From: an uncultured Paracoccaceae bacterium
Lineage (GTDB): Bacteria; Pseudomonadota; Alphaproteobacteria; Rhodobacterales; Rhodobacteraceae
Direction: 5' to 3'
DNA length: 64,000 nt
NCBI GenBank assembly: GCA_947503175.1
Contig: CANNCO010000002.1
Span: 372,001-436,000 of the forward strand
This document shows, piece after piece, positions 47,030-54,778 of the stretch; the stretch's first letter is position 1; every line of letters starts with the position of its first letter. The notes under the pieces were generated by a model that worked only from the letters and a program-made list of their open reading frames with translations, was not told the origin of the DNA and did not search any database. Made by a program: the position numbers and the translations under genes.

Positions 47030-48829
47030 TCACCCATCCATCTTCAACGCATTGATAAACGCCGTCTGCGGTATCTCCACCTTCCCGAACTGGCGCATCT
47101 TCTTCTTACCGGCCTTCTGCTTCTCCAGCAGTTTCTTCTTCCGCGTCACGTCCCCGCCATAGCACTTCGCCGTCACGTCCTTCCGCAGCGCCGCCAGCGT
47201 CTCGCGCGCGATGACCTTGCCGCCGATTGCCGCCTGGATCGGGATCTTGAACATGTGGCGCGGGATCAGGTCTTTCAGCTTTTCGCACATCAGCCGCCCG
47301 CGCGCCTCGGCCCGGTCGCGATGCACCATCATCGACAGCGCATCCACCGGCTCGTCATTCACTAGGATCTGCATCTTCACCAGATTGTCCGTCCGGTACC
47401 CGATCATCTGGTAGTCGAAACTCGCATAGCCCTTGGTCACCGATTTCAGCCGGTCGTAGAAGTCGAACACCACCTCGTTCAACGGCAGGTCATAGACCAC
47501 CATCGCCCGCGTGCCCGCATAGGTCAGGTCAAGCTGGATCCCCCGCCGGTCCTGACAGAGCTTTAGCACATCGCCCAGATACTCATCCGGCACAAGGATC
47601 GTGGCCTTGATCCGCGGCTCTTCCAGATGGTCCACATGGGTCAGGTCCGGCATATCGGCGGGGTTGTGCAGCTCCACCATCGAGCCATCGCGCATATAGA
47701 CGTGATAGACCACGCTCGGCGCCGTGGTGATCAGGTCGATATCGTATTCGCGTTCGATCCGGTCGCGGATCACCTCAAGGTGCAAAAGCCCCAGAAACCC
47801 GCAGCGAAACCCGAAACCCAGCGCGGCCGACGTCTCCATTTCAGAGGTGAAACTCGCGTCGTTCAGCGCCAGCTTCTCGATTGCGTCACGCAGGTCCTCG
47901 AACTCGGCGGCATCCACCGGGAACAGCCCGCAGAACACCACCGGGATCGACGGTTTGAACCCCGGCAGGGGCGTGTCCGTCCCGCGTTTCTCGTGCGTGA
48001 TCGTGTCACCCACACGCGTGTCGCGCACCTGTTTGATCGATGCGGTCAGAATGCCGATCTCGCCCGGGCCCAGCTCCTTGATATCCACCATCTGCGGCCT
48101 CAGCACGGCCAGCTTGTCGATCCCGTACTTGGCACCCGTCTGCATCATCTTGATCTGGTCGCCCTTGCGGATCACCCCGTCGATCACCCGGATCATCACG
48201 ACAACGCCCAGGTAAGGGTCGTACCAACTGTCCACCAGCATCGCCTTCAGCGGTGCATCCCGGTCGCCCTTGGGCGCGGGCAGCCGCGTGACGATGGCCT
48301 CCAGCACTTCCGGTATCCCCAGCCCGGTCTTGGCGCTGATCTGCACCGCGTCCGAGGCATCGATCCCGATCACATCCTCGATCTGCTCCGCCACCCGGTC
48401 GACATCCGCTGCGGGCAGGTCGATCTTGTTCAGAACCGGTACGATCTCGTGGTCCGCGTCAATCGCCTGATAGACATTGGCCAGCGTCTGCGCCTCGACA
48501 CCCTGGGACGCATCGACGACCAGCAGGGACCCTTCGACCGCCTGCATCGACCGCGACACCTCATAGGCGAAATCCACATGTCCCGGCGTGTCGATCAGGT
48601 TCAGGATATAGGTCTCGCCATCCTTGGCCGGATACTCGATCCGCACCGTGTTCGCCTTGATCGTGATCCCCCGCTCGCGCTCGATATCCATGCTATCCAG
48701 CATCTGCTCTTTCATATCCCGTTCCGCCACCGTCCCGGTCAACTGGATCAGCCGGTCGGCCAGCGTGGACTTCCCGTGGTCGATATGCGCCACGATCGAG
48801 AAATTGCGGATATGTGCGAGGTCGGTCAT
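47030..48829 (-). CDS. lepA: Elongation factor 4 (LepA), back-translocating GTPase
   Basis: A 599-residue ribosome-associated translational GTPase. G1 AHIDHGKST (about 15-23), the switch [18 protein letters not shown]4 NKIDLP and the EF4-specific C-terminal domain ([20 protein letters not shown]) are present. LepA can back-translocate stalled ribosomes and aids translation at high ionic strength. ATG 48829 gives the canonical [19 protein letters not shown] start (in parts); 70 upstream in-frame residues are not homologous. Its upstream side faces a 311-bp region rich in inverted repeats. Confidence 0.97.
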   Translation of the reverse strand: MTDLAHIRNFSIVAHIDHGKSTLADRLIQLTGTVAERDMKEQMLDSMDIERERGITIKANTVRIEYPAKDGETYILNLIDTPGHVDFAYEVSRSMQAVEGSLLVVDASQGVEAQTLANVYQAIDADHEIVPVLNKIDLPAADVDRVAEQIEDVIGIDASDAVQISAKTGLGIPEVLEAIVTRLPAPKGDRDAPLKAMLVDSWYDPYLGVVVMIRVIDGVIRKGDQIKMMQTGAKYGIDKLAVLRPQMVDIKELGPGEIGILTASIKQVRDTRVGDTITHEKRGTDTPLPGFKPSIPVVFCGLFPVDAAEFEDLRDAIEKLALNDASFTSEMETSAALGFGFRCGFLGLLHLEVIRDRIEREYDIDLITTAPSVVYHVYMRDGSMVELHNPADMPDLTHVDHLEEPRIKATILVPDEYLGDVLKLCQDRRGIQLDLTYAGTRAMVVYDLPLNEVVFDFYDRLKSVTKGYASFDYQMIGYRTDNLVKMQILVNDEPVDALSMMVHRDRAEARGRLMCEKLKDLIPRHMFKIPIQAAIGGKVIARETLAALRKDVTAKCYGGDVTRKKKLLEKQKAGKKKMRQFGKVEIPQTAFINALKMDG

Positions 48830-48929
48830 GGTGGGGATATGTAGGAGGGACGGAGGTTTGTCGAGAGGAACGATCTCCAAAAGCAAGCTCCATGTCTCGG
48901 TGAGATCTGGCGTCCGAGAAGTGCACCAA

Positions 48930-49013
48930 GGGCATCGCCCGAACCGAGGGGCGGGTGCGAACAGCGCCCGCCCGTGGGGGCGGTTCGGGCGCTGCCCGGC
49001 GTTACCGCCGGGC
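48930..49013. repeat. Large inverted repeat plus adjacent hairpin
   Basis: Arms 48930-48946 and 48981-48997 pair over 17 bp with one mismatch. Nested inside, 48949-48958 pairs with 48964-48973 (10 bp, one wobble, 5-nt loop). A second stem, 48994-49001 with 49006-49013 (8 bp, loop TTAC), overlaps its end. The structure would form a cruciform or very stable RNA. Confidence 0.7.
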
Positions 49014-49031
49014 GGCACATCTCCGCACATC

Positions 49032-49075
49032 ATGCGCATGGTTTCCGCATACTATGCGCATGACATACACATCCC
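49032..49075. repeat. 11-bp phased ATGCGCAT-type repeats, second locus
   Basis: Units ATGCGCATGGT (49032), TTCCGCATACT (49043), ATGCGCATGAC (49054) and a degenerate ATACACATCCC (49065). Units and even the flank (CCGCAMATC before the first unit) match the array at 313-356. Confidence 0.72.
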
Positions 49076-49140
49076 TCAAAAATCCCCCCACCCGCGCCGC
49101 ATCCGTGCTAGCCTCGCCGCTACCCTTGGGAGGCCCGCCG

Positions 49141-49389
49141 ATGCTCACCACCCACACCTGCGCCATTGCCGATGTCTATGTTCCTGCCAAACGGGTCCAG
49201 TCGCTCGACCCCGAAAAGGTCGTGACACTGGCCGAGGATATCCTTCTGAACGGCCAGACCACGCCGATTCGGCTGCGCAAGGACGGCAACCGCTATGTGC
49301 TCCTCGAAGGCCTGCACCGGCTCGAGGCGTTGCGCGCGCTGGGCGAGACCACGGTCGAGGCCTATCTGACCAGTGCCCGCCTCCACTAA
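49141..49389 (+). CDS. Stand-alone ParB/sulfiredoxin-like domain protein
   Basis: An 82-residue protein matching only the N-terminal ParB/Srx fold: VPAKRVQSLDPEKVVTLAEDIL, GQTTPIRLRKDGNRYVLLEGLHRLEALRALGE. The (E)GLHRLEA segment corresponds to the ParB GERRxRA box, with GLHR replacing GERR. It has no helix-turn-helix or dimer domain, so it is not a partition protein; this fold can also bind CTP or act as a small nucleotide-using enzyme. GGGAGG precedes ATG 49141. Function unknown. Confidence 0.75.
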   Translation: MLTTHTCAIADVYVPAKRVQSLDPEKVVTLAEDILLNGQTTPIRLRKDGNRYVLLEGLHRLEALRALGETTVEAYLTSARLH

Positions 49390-49474
49390 CCCCAAGATCG
49401 TAATTGAAAATTCACCAAACCCATGGCATAGAAATCCCAACGTGGCGGACCAACCGCCCGATGGAGGCAGCAGT

Positions 49475-49768
49475 ATGAAACATCTGATTTTCGGGGCAAT
49501 GCTTGGCATCCTCGCCGTGCCCGCCCATGCCAGTACGATCAAGAACGCCTGTCTGTCGGCCGAACGCCGCGGGGATTACGGGCTTTGCGCCTGTATCCAG
49601 GCCGCCGCCGACCGCACATTGTCGAAACGCGATCAGCGGCTTGCGGCCAGCTTCTTCCGCGATCCCGACCGGGCACAGGAAATCCGCCGGTCCGACCGCC
49701 CTGCGCATGAGGTTTTCTGGGACCGCTACCGTGCCTTCGGCGAGATGGCCGAGGCATTCTGTAGCTGA
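49475..49768 (+). CDS. Small exported protein, function unknown
   Basis: A 97-residue protein with a signal peptide (MKHLIFGAMLGILAVPAHA, cleavage before STIK) and three or four Cys (NACLSAERR, LCACIQAAAD, EAFCS) that could form disulfides in the periplasm. ATGGAGGCAGCAGT before ATG 49475 is a fair ribosome site. Similar short Rhodobacteraceae proteins are labelled arginine transporters in some genomes without evidence. Its 3' end overlaps the convergent phosphatase gene by 43 bp. Confidence 0.72.
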   Translation: MKHLIFGAMLGILAVPAHASTIKNACLSAERRGDYGLCACIQAAADRTLSKRDQRLAASFFRDPDRAQEIRRSDRPAHEVFWDRYRAFGEMAEAFCS

Positions 49769-50205
49769 CCGATCAGGCCGCCCGCGGCCGCTTCAATCAG
49801 GTCCAGCGCCTCTTCGAAATCCCTTGTATAGTAAGGGTCCGGAACCTCCTCGACCGGGGCGTTAGCTGCATGGCTTAGAAACAGTGTGACCGGTGTGTCT
49901 GACCCCGCCGGCCGCATCCGTTCGATCGTCTCCTTGTTCGACCGGTCCATCGCGATGATCCGGTCGAAACGATCGAAATCCTGCGAAACGAACTGACGCG
50001 CCCGCAAACCCGTGATGTCATACCCTCGCCCTGCCGCCGCGCGGATCGCCGGGCCATAGGGCGGATCACCCACATGCCAGTCGCTGGTCCCGGCACTGTC
50101 GGCCTCGACGGGCACCCCGGCGGCCTCCGCCATCGCCGCGAACACACCCTCTGCCGTCGGCGACCGACAGATATTGCCCAGACAAACGAACAGAATCCGG
50201 CTCAT
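49726..50205 (-). CDS. Low-molecular-weight protein-tyrosine phosphatase
   Basis: A 159-residue cytoplasmic phosphatase. The P-loop VCLGNICRSPTAE (Cys8, Arg14 region) is at the N-terminus and the general-acid Asp is in VPDPYYTRDFEEAL. Family members dephosphorylate tyrosine in proteins, often regulating polysaccharide export, or arsenate in other branches; no wzc or ars genes are near. ATG 50205 is chosen as matching the family start MSRILFVCLGN. Confidence 0.92.
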   Translation of the reverse strand: MSRILFVCLGNICRSPTAEGVFAAMAEAAGVPVEADSAGTSDWHVGDPPYGPAIRAAAGRGYDITGLRARQFVSQDFDRFDRIIAMDRSNKETIERMRPAGSDTPVTLFLSHAANAPVEEVPDPYYTRDFEEALDLIEAAAGGLIGQLQNASAISPKAR

Positions 50206-50291
50206 AACAGTTTCATCCTCATGGCAAAGGGGTATTCCCCTGACCGCCATTCACCCTAATCTGGTGTGGCACTGCAAGGCGGGTCCGATCC

Positions 50292-50990
50292 ATGGTCGAA
50301 AACATCGTCATCCTGACAGGCGCCGGTATCTCTGCCGAAAGCGGGCTAGGCACGTTTCGGGACGCGGACGGGCTCTGGTCGGAATATGATCTCGAAGACG
50401 TGGCCACACCCGAGGGATTTGCCCGCGATCCGGCTCTGGTCCACCGTTTCTACAACGCAAGGAGGGCGAACTGTCTGTCCGCCGCCCCGAACGCGGCCCA
50501 TGAGGCCCTCGCCCGGCTGGAGACCGAATGGCTCGGCAACGTGACGATAATTACCCAGAACATCGACGATCTGCATGAACGCGCCGGATCGCGGTCGGTC
50601 ATCCACATTCATGGAGAGCTTCTGCGCGCGCTCTGCGCAGCCTGCGACCACCGCTGGGACGCCCCGCCCAAGATGTCGCCGGGCCTTCTCTGCCCAGCCT
50701 GCAATATCGGAAAAACTCGCCCCGATGTCGTCTGGTTCGGAGAAATCCCGTACCATCTGGAGCGGATCGAAGCCGAGTTGCACCGGGCAGATCTGTTCGT
50801 CGCCATCGGCACCTCCGGCACAGTCTATCCCGCTGCCGGATATGTCGCGGCGGCCCAGGCTGCGGGGGCCCGCGCATTGGAGATTACGCTTGAACCCTCC
50901 GCCGTCTCGGACCTTTTCGACGAGACGTGTCACGGCCCCGCGACAACTCTCGTTCCCGCCTGGGCCGATATGCTTCTGGCCCAGACCTAG
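50292..50990 (+). CDS. cobB: NAD-dependent protein deacylase, sirtuin
   Basis: A 232-residue SIR2 enzyme that removes acyl groups from lysine using NAD. Motifs: GAGISAESGLGTFRD (about 10-24), TQNIDDLHERAG, the catalytic His in HGEL, and a zinc site CAAC...CPAC. Y54 and R57 in HRFYNARR form the YxxR pair that in CobB/Sirt5 recognises succinyl-lysine, so desuccinylation as well as deacetylation is inferred. The stop overlaps the convergent PCu(A)C gene by 4 bp. Confidence 0.93.
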   Translation: MVENIVILTGAGISAESGLGTFRDADGLWSEYDLEDVATPEGFARDPALVHRFYNARRANCLSAAPNAAHEALARLETEWLGNVTIITQNIDDLHERAGSRSVIHIHGELLRALCAACDHRWDAPPKMSPGLLCPACNIGKTRPDVVWFGEIPYHLERIEAELHRADLFVAIGTSGTVYPAAGYVAAAQAAGARALEITLEPSAVSDLFDETCHGPATTLVPAWADMLLAQT

Positions 50991-51466
50991 TTCGTCGTGG
51001 CGTGCCCCATGGCACCGTGATCCCCGGGACGGCGGTTCAGATCCACCGGGATATCGACGGTCATCTCGCCCGCGGTTTCGAACTCCAGCGTCACGGTAAC
51101 CGTCTCACCATCGACGAAAGGCTGCGTCAGACCCATGAACATGATGTGATCGCCGCCGCGCGCCAGCATATGCGACGTGCCCGCGGCCAGGGCGATACCG
51201 TCTTCGACCTCGACCATCCGCATAACGCCGTTGGCGTCTTCCAGATGGGTGTGAATCTCCACACGCTGGGCCGCATCCGACGTGGCGCCGATCAGCCGGT
51301 CGTCGGCATCGGAGGTGTTGGTCAGCACCATGAATGCGGCACCCGACTTTGCCGTGGGCGAAGAGGCACGCGCATAGGGATCGCCAACTGTGATTGCGGC
51401 ATCGCCAGCCAGTGCAGGCAGCGCAAGGGCGGCAGAGACGAGAACGGCAAAGGTGGTACGGATCAT
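50987..51466 (-). CDS. PCu(A)C family copper chaperone
   Basis: A 159-residue periplasmic protein with a signal peptide (MIRTTFAVLVSAALALPALAG). The copper-binding motif is seen as IHTHLEDANGVMRM followed by HMLARGGDHIMFMG, matching the H-M-X10-M-X21-H-X-M style pattern of this family. It binds Cu(I) and delivers it to the CuA or CuB centre of cytochrome oxidase. The C-terminus is His-rich (DHGAMGHATTN). It has its own promoter region on the minus strand. Confidence 0.9.
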   Translation of the reverse strand: MIRTTFAVLVSAALALPALAGDAAITVGDPYARASSPTAKSGAAFMVLTNTSDADDRLIGATSDAAQRVEIHTHLEDANGVMRMVEVEDGIALAAGTSHMLARGGDHIMFMGLTQPFVDGETVTVTLEFETAGEMTVDIPVDLNRRPGDHGAMGHATTN

Positions 51467-51541
51467 GGCAGGTCTCCTGTCAGAATTTCATGCACGTTAC
51501 CTACAAACACACTGACGGATTACGAGTCGTAAAAACGACGC

Positions 51542-51562
51542 AGCCCCGCCAAAGGCGGGGCT
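51542..51562 (-). terminator. Intrinsic terminator of rpmB
   Basis: A perfect 9-bp stem (51542-51550 with 51554-51562) and 3-nt loop, 25 bp after the rpmB stop on the minus strand, followed there by GCGTCGTTTTTACG with a T tract. Confidence 0.83.
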
Positions 51563-51586
51563 GACCGGATACGACGCGAAAGGAAA

Positions 51587-51874
51587 TCAGGCGTCAGCCA
51601 GGGCCTTTGCGATATCTTTCTTGATCTTCAGCGCACGGGCCGACAGCTCGGCATCCTTGGCTTTCGCCATGAACCCGTCCAGGCCACCACGGTGATCCAC
51701 AGTGCGCAGCGCCGACGACGACACCTTAAGACGGAAGCTGCGTCCCAGAGCCTCCGACATCAGCGCGGTTTCGGTCAGGTTCGGCAGGAACCGGCGCTTG
51801 GTCCTGTTATTGGCGTGGCTGACATTGTTGCCAACCATCGGGCCTTTTCCGGTCAATTCGCAAACGCGCGACAT
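51587..51874 (-). CDS. rpmB: 50S ribosomal protein L28
   Basis: A 95-residue protein of the large subunit. The L28 signature [29 protein letters not shown] (seen in parts) opens the protein, followed by [28 protein letters not shown]. Length is typical for the alphaproteobacterial L28. ATG 51874 is the natural start; a much longer open frame upstream is chance. It has its own promoter and terminator. Confidence 0.97.
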   Translation of the reverse strand: MSRVCELTGKGPMVGNNVSHANNRTKRRFLPNLTETALMSEALGRSFRLKVSSSALRTVDHRGGLDGFMAKAKDAELSARALKIKKDIAKALADA

Positions 51875-51976
51875 GGGCGTATTCCTCGGCTCAACATTCG
51901 GTCTGACGGGCGGTCTGATAACCTGCCCAATACAAAGGGGCAAGGCCGGCGGCCCTGCCCGAGAATCCATGCGCGG

Positions 51977-52005
51977 GGTGTACTGTGACCTGCCGAAGGC
52001 GTCAA
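51977..52005 (-). promoter_or_regulatory. Predicted promoter of rpmB
   Basis: On the minus strand -35 TTGACG (52005-52000), a 17-bp spacer and a weak -10 TACACC (51982-51977), about 100 bp before the rpmB ATG. Confidence 0.5.
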
Positions 52006-52084
52006 GGCCTTCGAGCGCCCGGGGCTGACAGGGGCGCTCGGCGCCGCTAGGATAAGGCAAAAGAGCAGAGAATACAGGGCATCC

Positions 52085-52747
52085 ATGCGCGAGACCGAGC
52101 TTTACGCGCCGATCAAGACCTATCTCGAAGCGCAGGGGTATCAGGTCAAATCCGAGATCGGCGCGGCCGACATCGTGGCGCAGCGCGAGGACGAACCGCC
52201 TGTGATCGTTGAACTCAAGACCGGCTTCTCGCTGTCCCTCTTTCATCAGGCCGTCGCGCGCCAGTCCCTGACCGATGCCGTCTATGTCGCCGTCCCAAAG
52301 CCGAAGGGACCCCGCGCGCTGCGCGACAACCTTTCCCTCGCCCGACGCCTGGGTCTGGGGGTGATCTGCATCCGCCCGCGCGACGGGTTCGTCGAGGTGC
52401 TGGCCGATCCCGGCCCCTACCGTCCCCGAAAATCGCCCCGGCGCACCGCGCGGCTCTTGCGCGAATTCGCGCGCCGCGTGGGCGATCCGAATACCGGCGG
52501 CGCCACCCGCAAGGGGCTTGTCACGTCCTATCGGCAGGACGCGCTGCGCTGCCTCGCCTATCTCGCAGAGATCGACGCCGCTCGGGGGGCCGACGTCGCC
52601 AGGGCGACAGGTGTTCCGACAGCGACCCGGTTGATGGCCGACGACCACTATGGGTGGTTCGAGCGGGTCACGCGCGGTGTCTATCAGCTCACTCCCAAAG
52701 GCCGCGCCGCACTCTCCGATTACGCAACGGCGCTGGAAACCCTCTGA
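52085..52747 (+). CDS. DUF2161 PD-(D/E)XK phosphodiesterase-like protein
   Basis: A 220-residue protein with a nuclease-fold N-terminal domain: E4 and E15-type residues, GAADIVAQ (Asp about 29) and VIVELKTG (E-x-K, about 40-44), the classic D...ExK order. The C-terminal 100 residues ([51 protein letters not shown]) look like a winged helix. The family is annotated as putative PDDEXK-like; no target DNA or RNA is known. It ends just before a dispersed repeat. A transcription or repair link is possible but speculative. Confidence 0.83.
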   Translation: MRETELYAPIKTYLEAQGYQVKSEIGAADIVAQREDEPPVIVELKTGFSLSLFHQAVARQSLTDAVYVAVPKPKGPRALRDNLSLARRLGLGVICIRPRDGFVEVLADPGPYRPRKSPRRTARLLREFARRVGDPNTGGATRKGLVTSYRQDALRCLAYLAEIDAARGADVARATGVPTATRLMADDHYGWFERVTRGVYQLTPKGRAALSDYATALETL

Positions 52748-52752
52748 ACACA

Positions 52753-52848
52753 TTTCATTGTTCCCGAAATACTCCCGCCGGAGGCACAGAATCTCTACCG
52801 AACCGCGATCTCAGACGTGGTGTCGTGAGTATTTTAGGAACAATGAAA
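52753..52848. repeat. Dispersed repeat: facing inverted arms
   Basis: Left arm 52753-52774 (TTTCATTGTTCCCG...ACTC) and right arm 52827-52848 (GAGTATTTTAGGAAC...) are inverted copies of 22 bp with two mismatches, 52 bp apart. The left arm is followed by CCGCCGGAGG as in the other copies. Located between DUF2161 and meaB, which converge. Confidence 0.78.
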
Positions 52849-52914
52849 CTATTCGGGTGCAATGCTCAGCGCGCGGTACAGGCTGGAGAGCCGATGGCCG
52901 TGAACGATGAAGCC

Positions 52915-52942
52915 GCCCCGTTGCAGGAACCTGCGACGGGGC
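52915..52942 (-). terminator. Hairpin after meaB
   Basis: 52915-52926 pairs with 52931-52942 (12 bp with one wobble) around the loop GAAC, starting 9 bp after the meaB stop. No strong T tract on the minus strand, so termination is inferred from position and stem stability. Confidence 0.6.
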
Positions 52943-52951
52943 GCAGTTTCC

Positions 52952-53950
52952 TTACTTACTGCGGCCCGCCAAGGATGCCAGAATCTCGGCTGCCGCCGCG
53001 GCCGGATTGCGCTCTCCGCGCGCAACGGCATCGCCCAGTTCAGCCATCGCCGCCCGGGTCACCGGATCGGCCGAAAGCCGCGCCAGAAGCCCTTGCCGGA
53101 CCTCCTCCTCGAACCAGTTCCGCGCCTGCGCCGCGCGCCGCGCCTGCCAATGGCTCTGTGCCTTCCGCCAATCCGCGAGGGCGCGCATATCGTCCCACGC
53201 AGCCTCGATCCCCGTTCCGTCCAAGGCTGAAACCGTCGCTGCCTTGGGAAAACCCCCGGGATCCTGTGCACGCCGCCGCAAAAGCCGAAGCGCGCCCGCA
53301 TAATCCGCGCAGGTCCGGGTTGCCGCCGCCAAAAGCTCACCATCGGCCTTGTTCACAAGGATCATATCGGCAATCTCCATGATCCCACGCTTGACCCCCT
53401 GCAATTCGTCGCCGCCGGCGGGCGACATCAGAAGCACGAAAAGGTCCGCCATTTCGGACACCATAACCTCGGACTGGCCGACCCCCACGGTTTCGATCAG
53501 AACCACCTCAAATCCGGCTGCTTCGCAAGCCGTCACGACCTCGCGCGTGCGCCGCGCAACACCGCCCAGCGTCGATTGCGCCGGCGATGGGCGGATGTAG
53601 GCGAGGGGGTCACGCGACAGCCGCTCCATCCGCGTCTTGTCACCCAGGATGGACCCGCCCGAGCGGGACGAAGACGGATCGACCGCCAGAACCGCGACAC
53701 GCTGCCCCCGCCCCGTCAGCATCAGCCCGAACGCCTCGATAAACGTGGATTTCCCGACCCCGGGCGTACCGGAAAGACCGATCCGCAACGCCTGACGCCC
53801 CGCGCCTCGCAAGGCATCGACCAGTTCGAGCGCCTCGGCCCGATGGTCGGCCCGCTGGCTTTCGATCAGGGTAATGGCCCGCGCCAAAGCCCGGCGATCC
53901 CCCGCGATCACGGCCTCGGCAAGTGTGGGATCGGATGACGGACCGGGCAA
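52952..53950 (-). CDS. meaB: Methylmalonyl-CoA mutase-associated GTPase MeaB
   Basis: A 332-residue G3E-type GTPase that loads and protects the adenosylcobalamin cofactor of methylmalonyl-CoA mutase. Walker A GLSGTPGVGKSTFIEA (about 58-73), the VDPSSSRSGGSILGDKTRM stretch, ETVGVGQSE (switch) and NKAD are present. The TTG at 53950 is the only sensible start in this frame, since a stop lies shortly upstream. The mutase genes are not in the window. It matches propionate use via prpE. Confidence 0.93.
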   Translation of the reverse strand: MPGPSSDPTLAEAVIAGDRRALARAITLIESQRADHRAEALELVDALRGAGRQALRIGLSGTPGVGKSTFIEAFGLMLTGRGQRVAVLAVDPSSSRSGGSILGDKTRMERLSRDPLAYIRPSPAQSTLGGVARRTREVVTACEAAGFEVVLIETVGVGQSEVMVSEMADLFVLLMSPAGGDELQGVKRGIMEIADMILVNKADGELLAAATRTCADYAGALRLLRRRAQDPGGFPKAATVSALDGTGIEAAWDDMRALADWRKAQSHWQARRAAQARNWFEEEVRQGLLARLSADPVTRAAMAELGDAVARGERNPAAAAAEILASLAGRSK

Positions 53951-54053
53951 GGTTTGGCCTACTTCTCATTCCGGGTTGTTGACGCGCTCCGTGCAGTCAT
54001 GCCTCTTGGTCCACGCGGATGTCCAGACGCTGTTGCGAAAAGGTTGTGGTTTG

Positions 54054-54770
54054 ATGCGGTATCTTTGGGTCTGGGTGGCCACCCTCGCGTTCGTCTCCGG
54101 TGCGGCAATGGCACAGAGCCGCGATGAGGGGCGTTTCGATATCATGCTGCTCGGTCTCAAGGCGGGCGAGTTGCGATTTGTCGGCACGGTTCAGGACGAC
54201 CGTTACGTCACCTCGGGCCGTCTGGGCAGCACGGGCATTCTCGCCTTCGTGCGCGAAGTCAGCTACGTCGCATCGGCCGAAGGCCGTGTCCTGAGCGACC
54301 GCTTTGTTCCCTCCCGCTACACCGAATCGACCGACACGGGCAGCCGCGTTTCCGAGGCCGAGATGGACTATGTGAACGGCACCCCTCAGGTCAAACGCTA
54401 TGCCCCTGCGCGCGACCCGCGGCCCGAAGATGTGGACCCGTCCACACAATCCGGAACCGTCGATCCGATGACGGCACTTTATGCGCTTCTCCGCGACGTG
54501 CCGCGCACCGATGCCTGTACGCTGAATGTGCGAATGTTCGACGGACGGCGGGCAAGCCGCGTTCAGATGTCTCCCGAAGCGGAGTCCGAAAACCGGATCG
54601 ATTGCAACGGTGCCTATGTGCGGGTGGCGGGTTTCAGCGAGGAGGATATGGCCGAACGGCGCGTGTTTCCGTTTACGCTGCGTTATGCGCCTGCCCCGAA
54701 CGGCCGCTGGCGGGTCGAACGCGTCGAACTTCGGACACTCTATGGCAGGGCCCGCCTCATTCGGCGATAA
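54054..54770 (+). CDS. DUF3108 domain-containing exported protein
   Basis: A 238-residue protein with a signal peptide (MRYLWVWVATLAFVSGAAMA, cleavage before QS). The mature part is beta-rich: FDIMLLGLKAGELRFVGTVQ, VTSGRLGSTGILAFVREVSY, RYAPARDPRPEDVDP, with two Cys (DACTLNV, RIDCNGAY) likely to form a disulfide. DUF3108 proteins are periplasmic or outer-membrane associated and of unknown function. ATG 54054 is preferred over upstream frame. It lies 8 bp before hrpB and may be cotranscribed with it. Confidence 0.83.
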   Translation: MRYLWVWVATLAFVSGAAMAQSRDEGRFDIMLLGLKAGELRFVGTVQDDRYVTSGRLGSTGILAFVREVSYVASAEGRVLSDRFVPSRYTESTDTGSRVSEAEMDYVNGTPQVKRYAPARDPRPEDVDPSTQSGTVDPMTALYALLRDVPRTDACTLNVRMFDGRRASRVQMSPEAESENRIDCNGAYVRVAGFSEEDMAERRVFPFTLRYAPAPNGRWRVERVELRTLYGRARLIRR

Positions 54771-54778
54771 GGCTGCCT

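Larger units (their letters stand above)
48830..49140. other. 311-bp divergent intergenic region between lepA and the ParB-like gene
   Basis: No gene is supported. It contains the long inverted repeat and second hairpin at 48930-49013 and the 11-bp phased repeats at 49032-49075. Promoters for lepA (minus) and the ParB-like gene (plus) must lie here. The ParB-like gene has GGGAGG at its ribosome site. Confidence 0.6.

Noticed and set aside
52849-53031. Minus-strand 60-codon frame at the meaB end
   Set aside because: It overlaps meaB and the terminator hairpin; no ribosome site or similarity.
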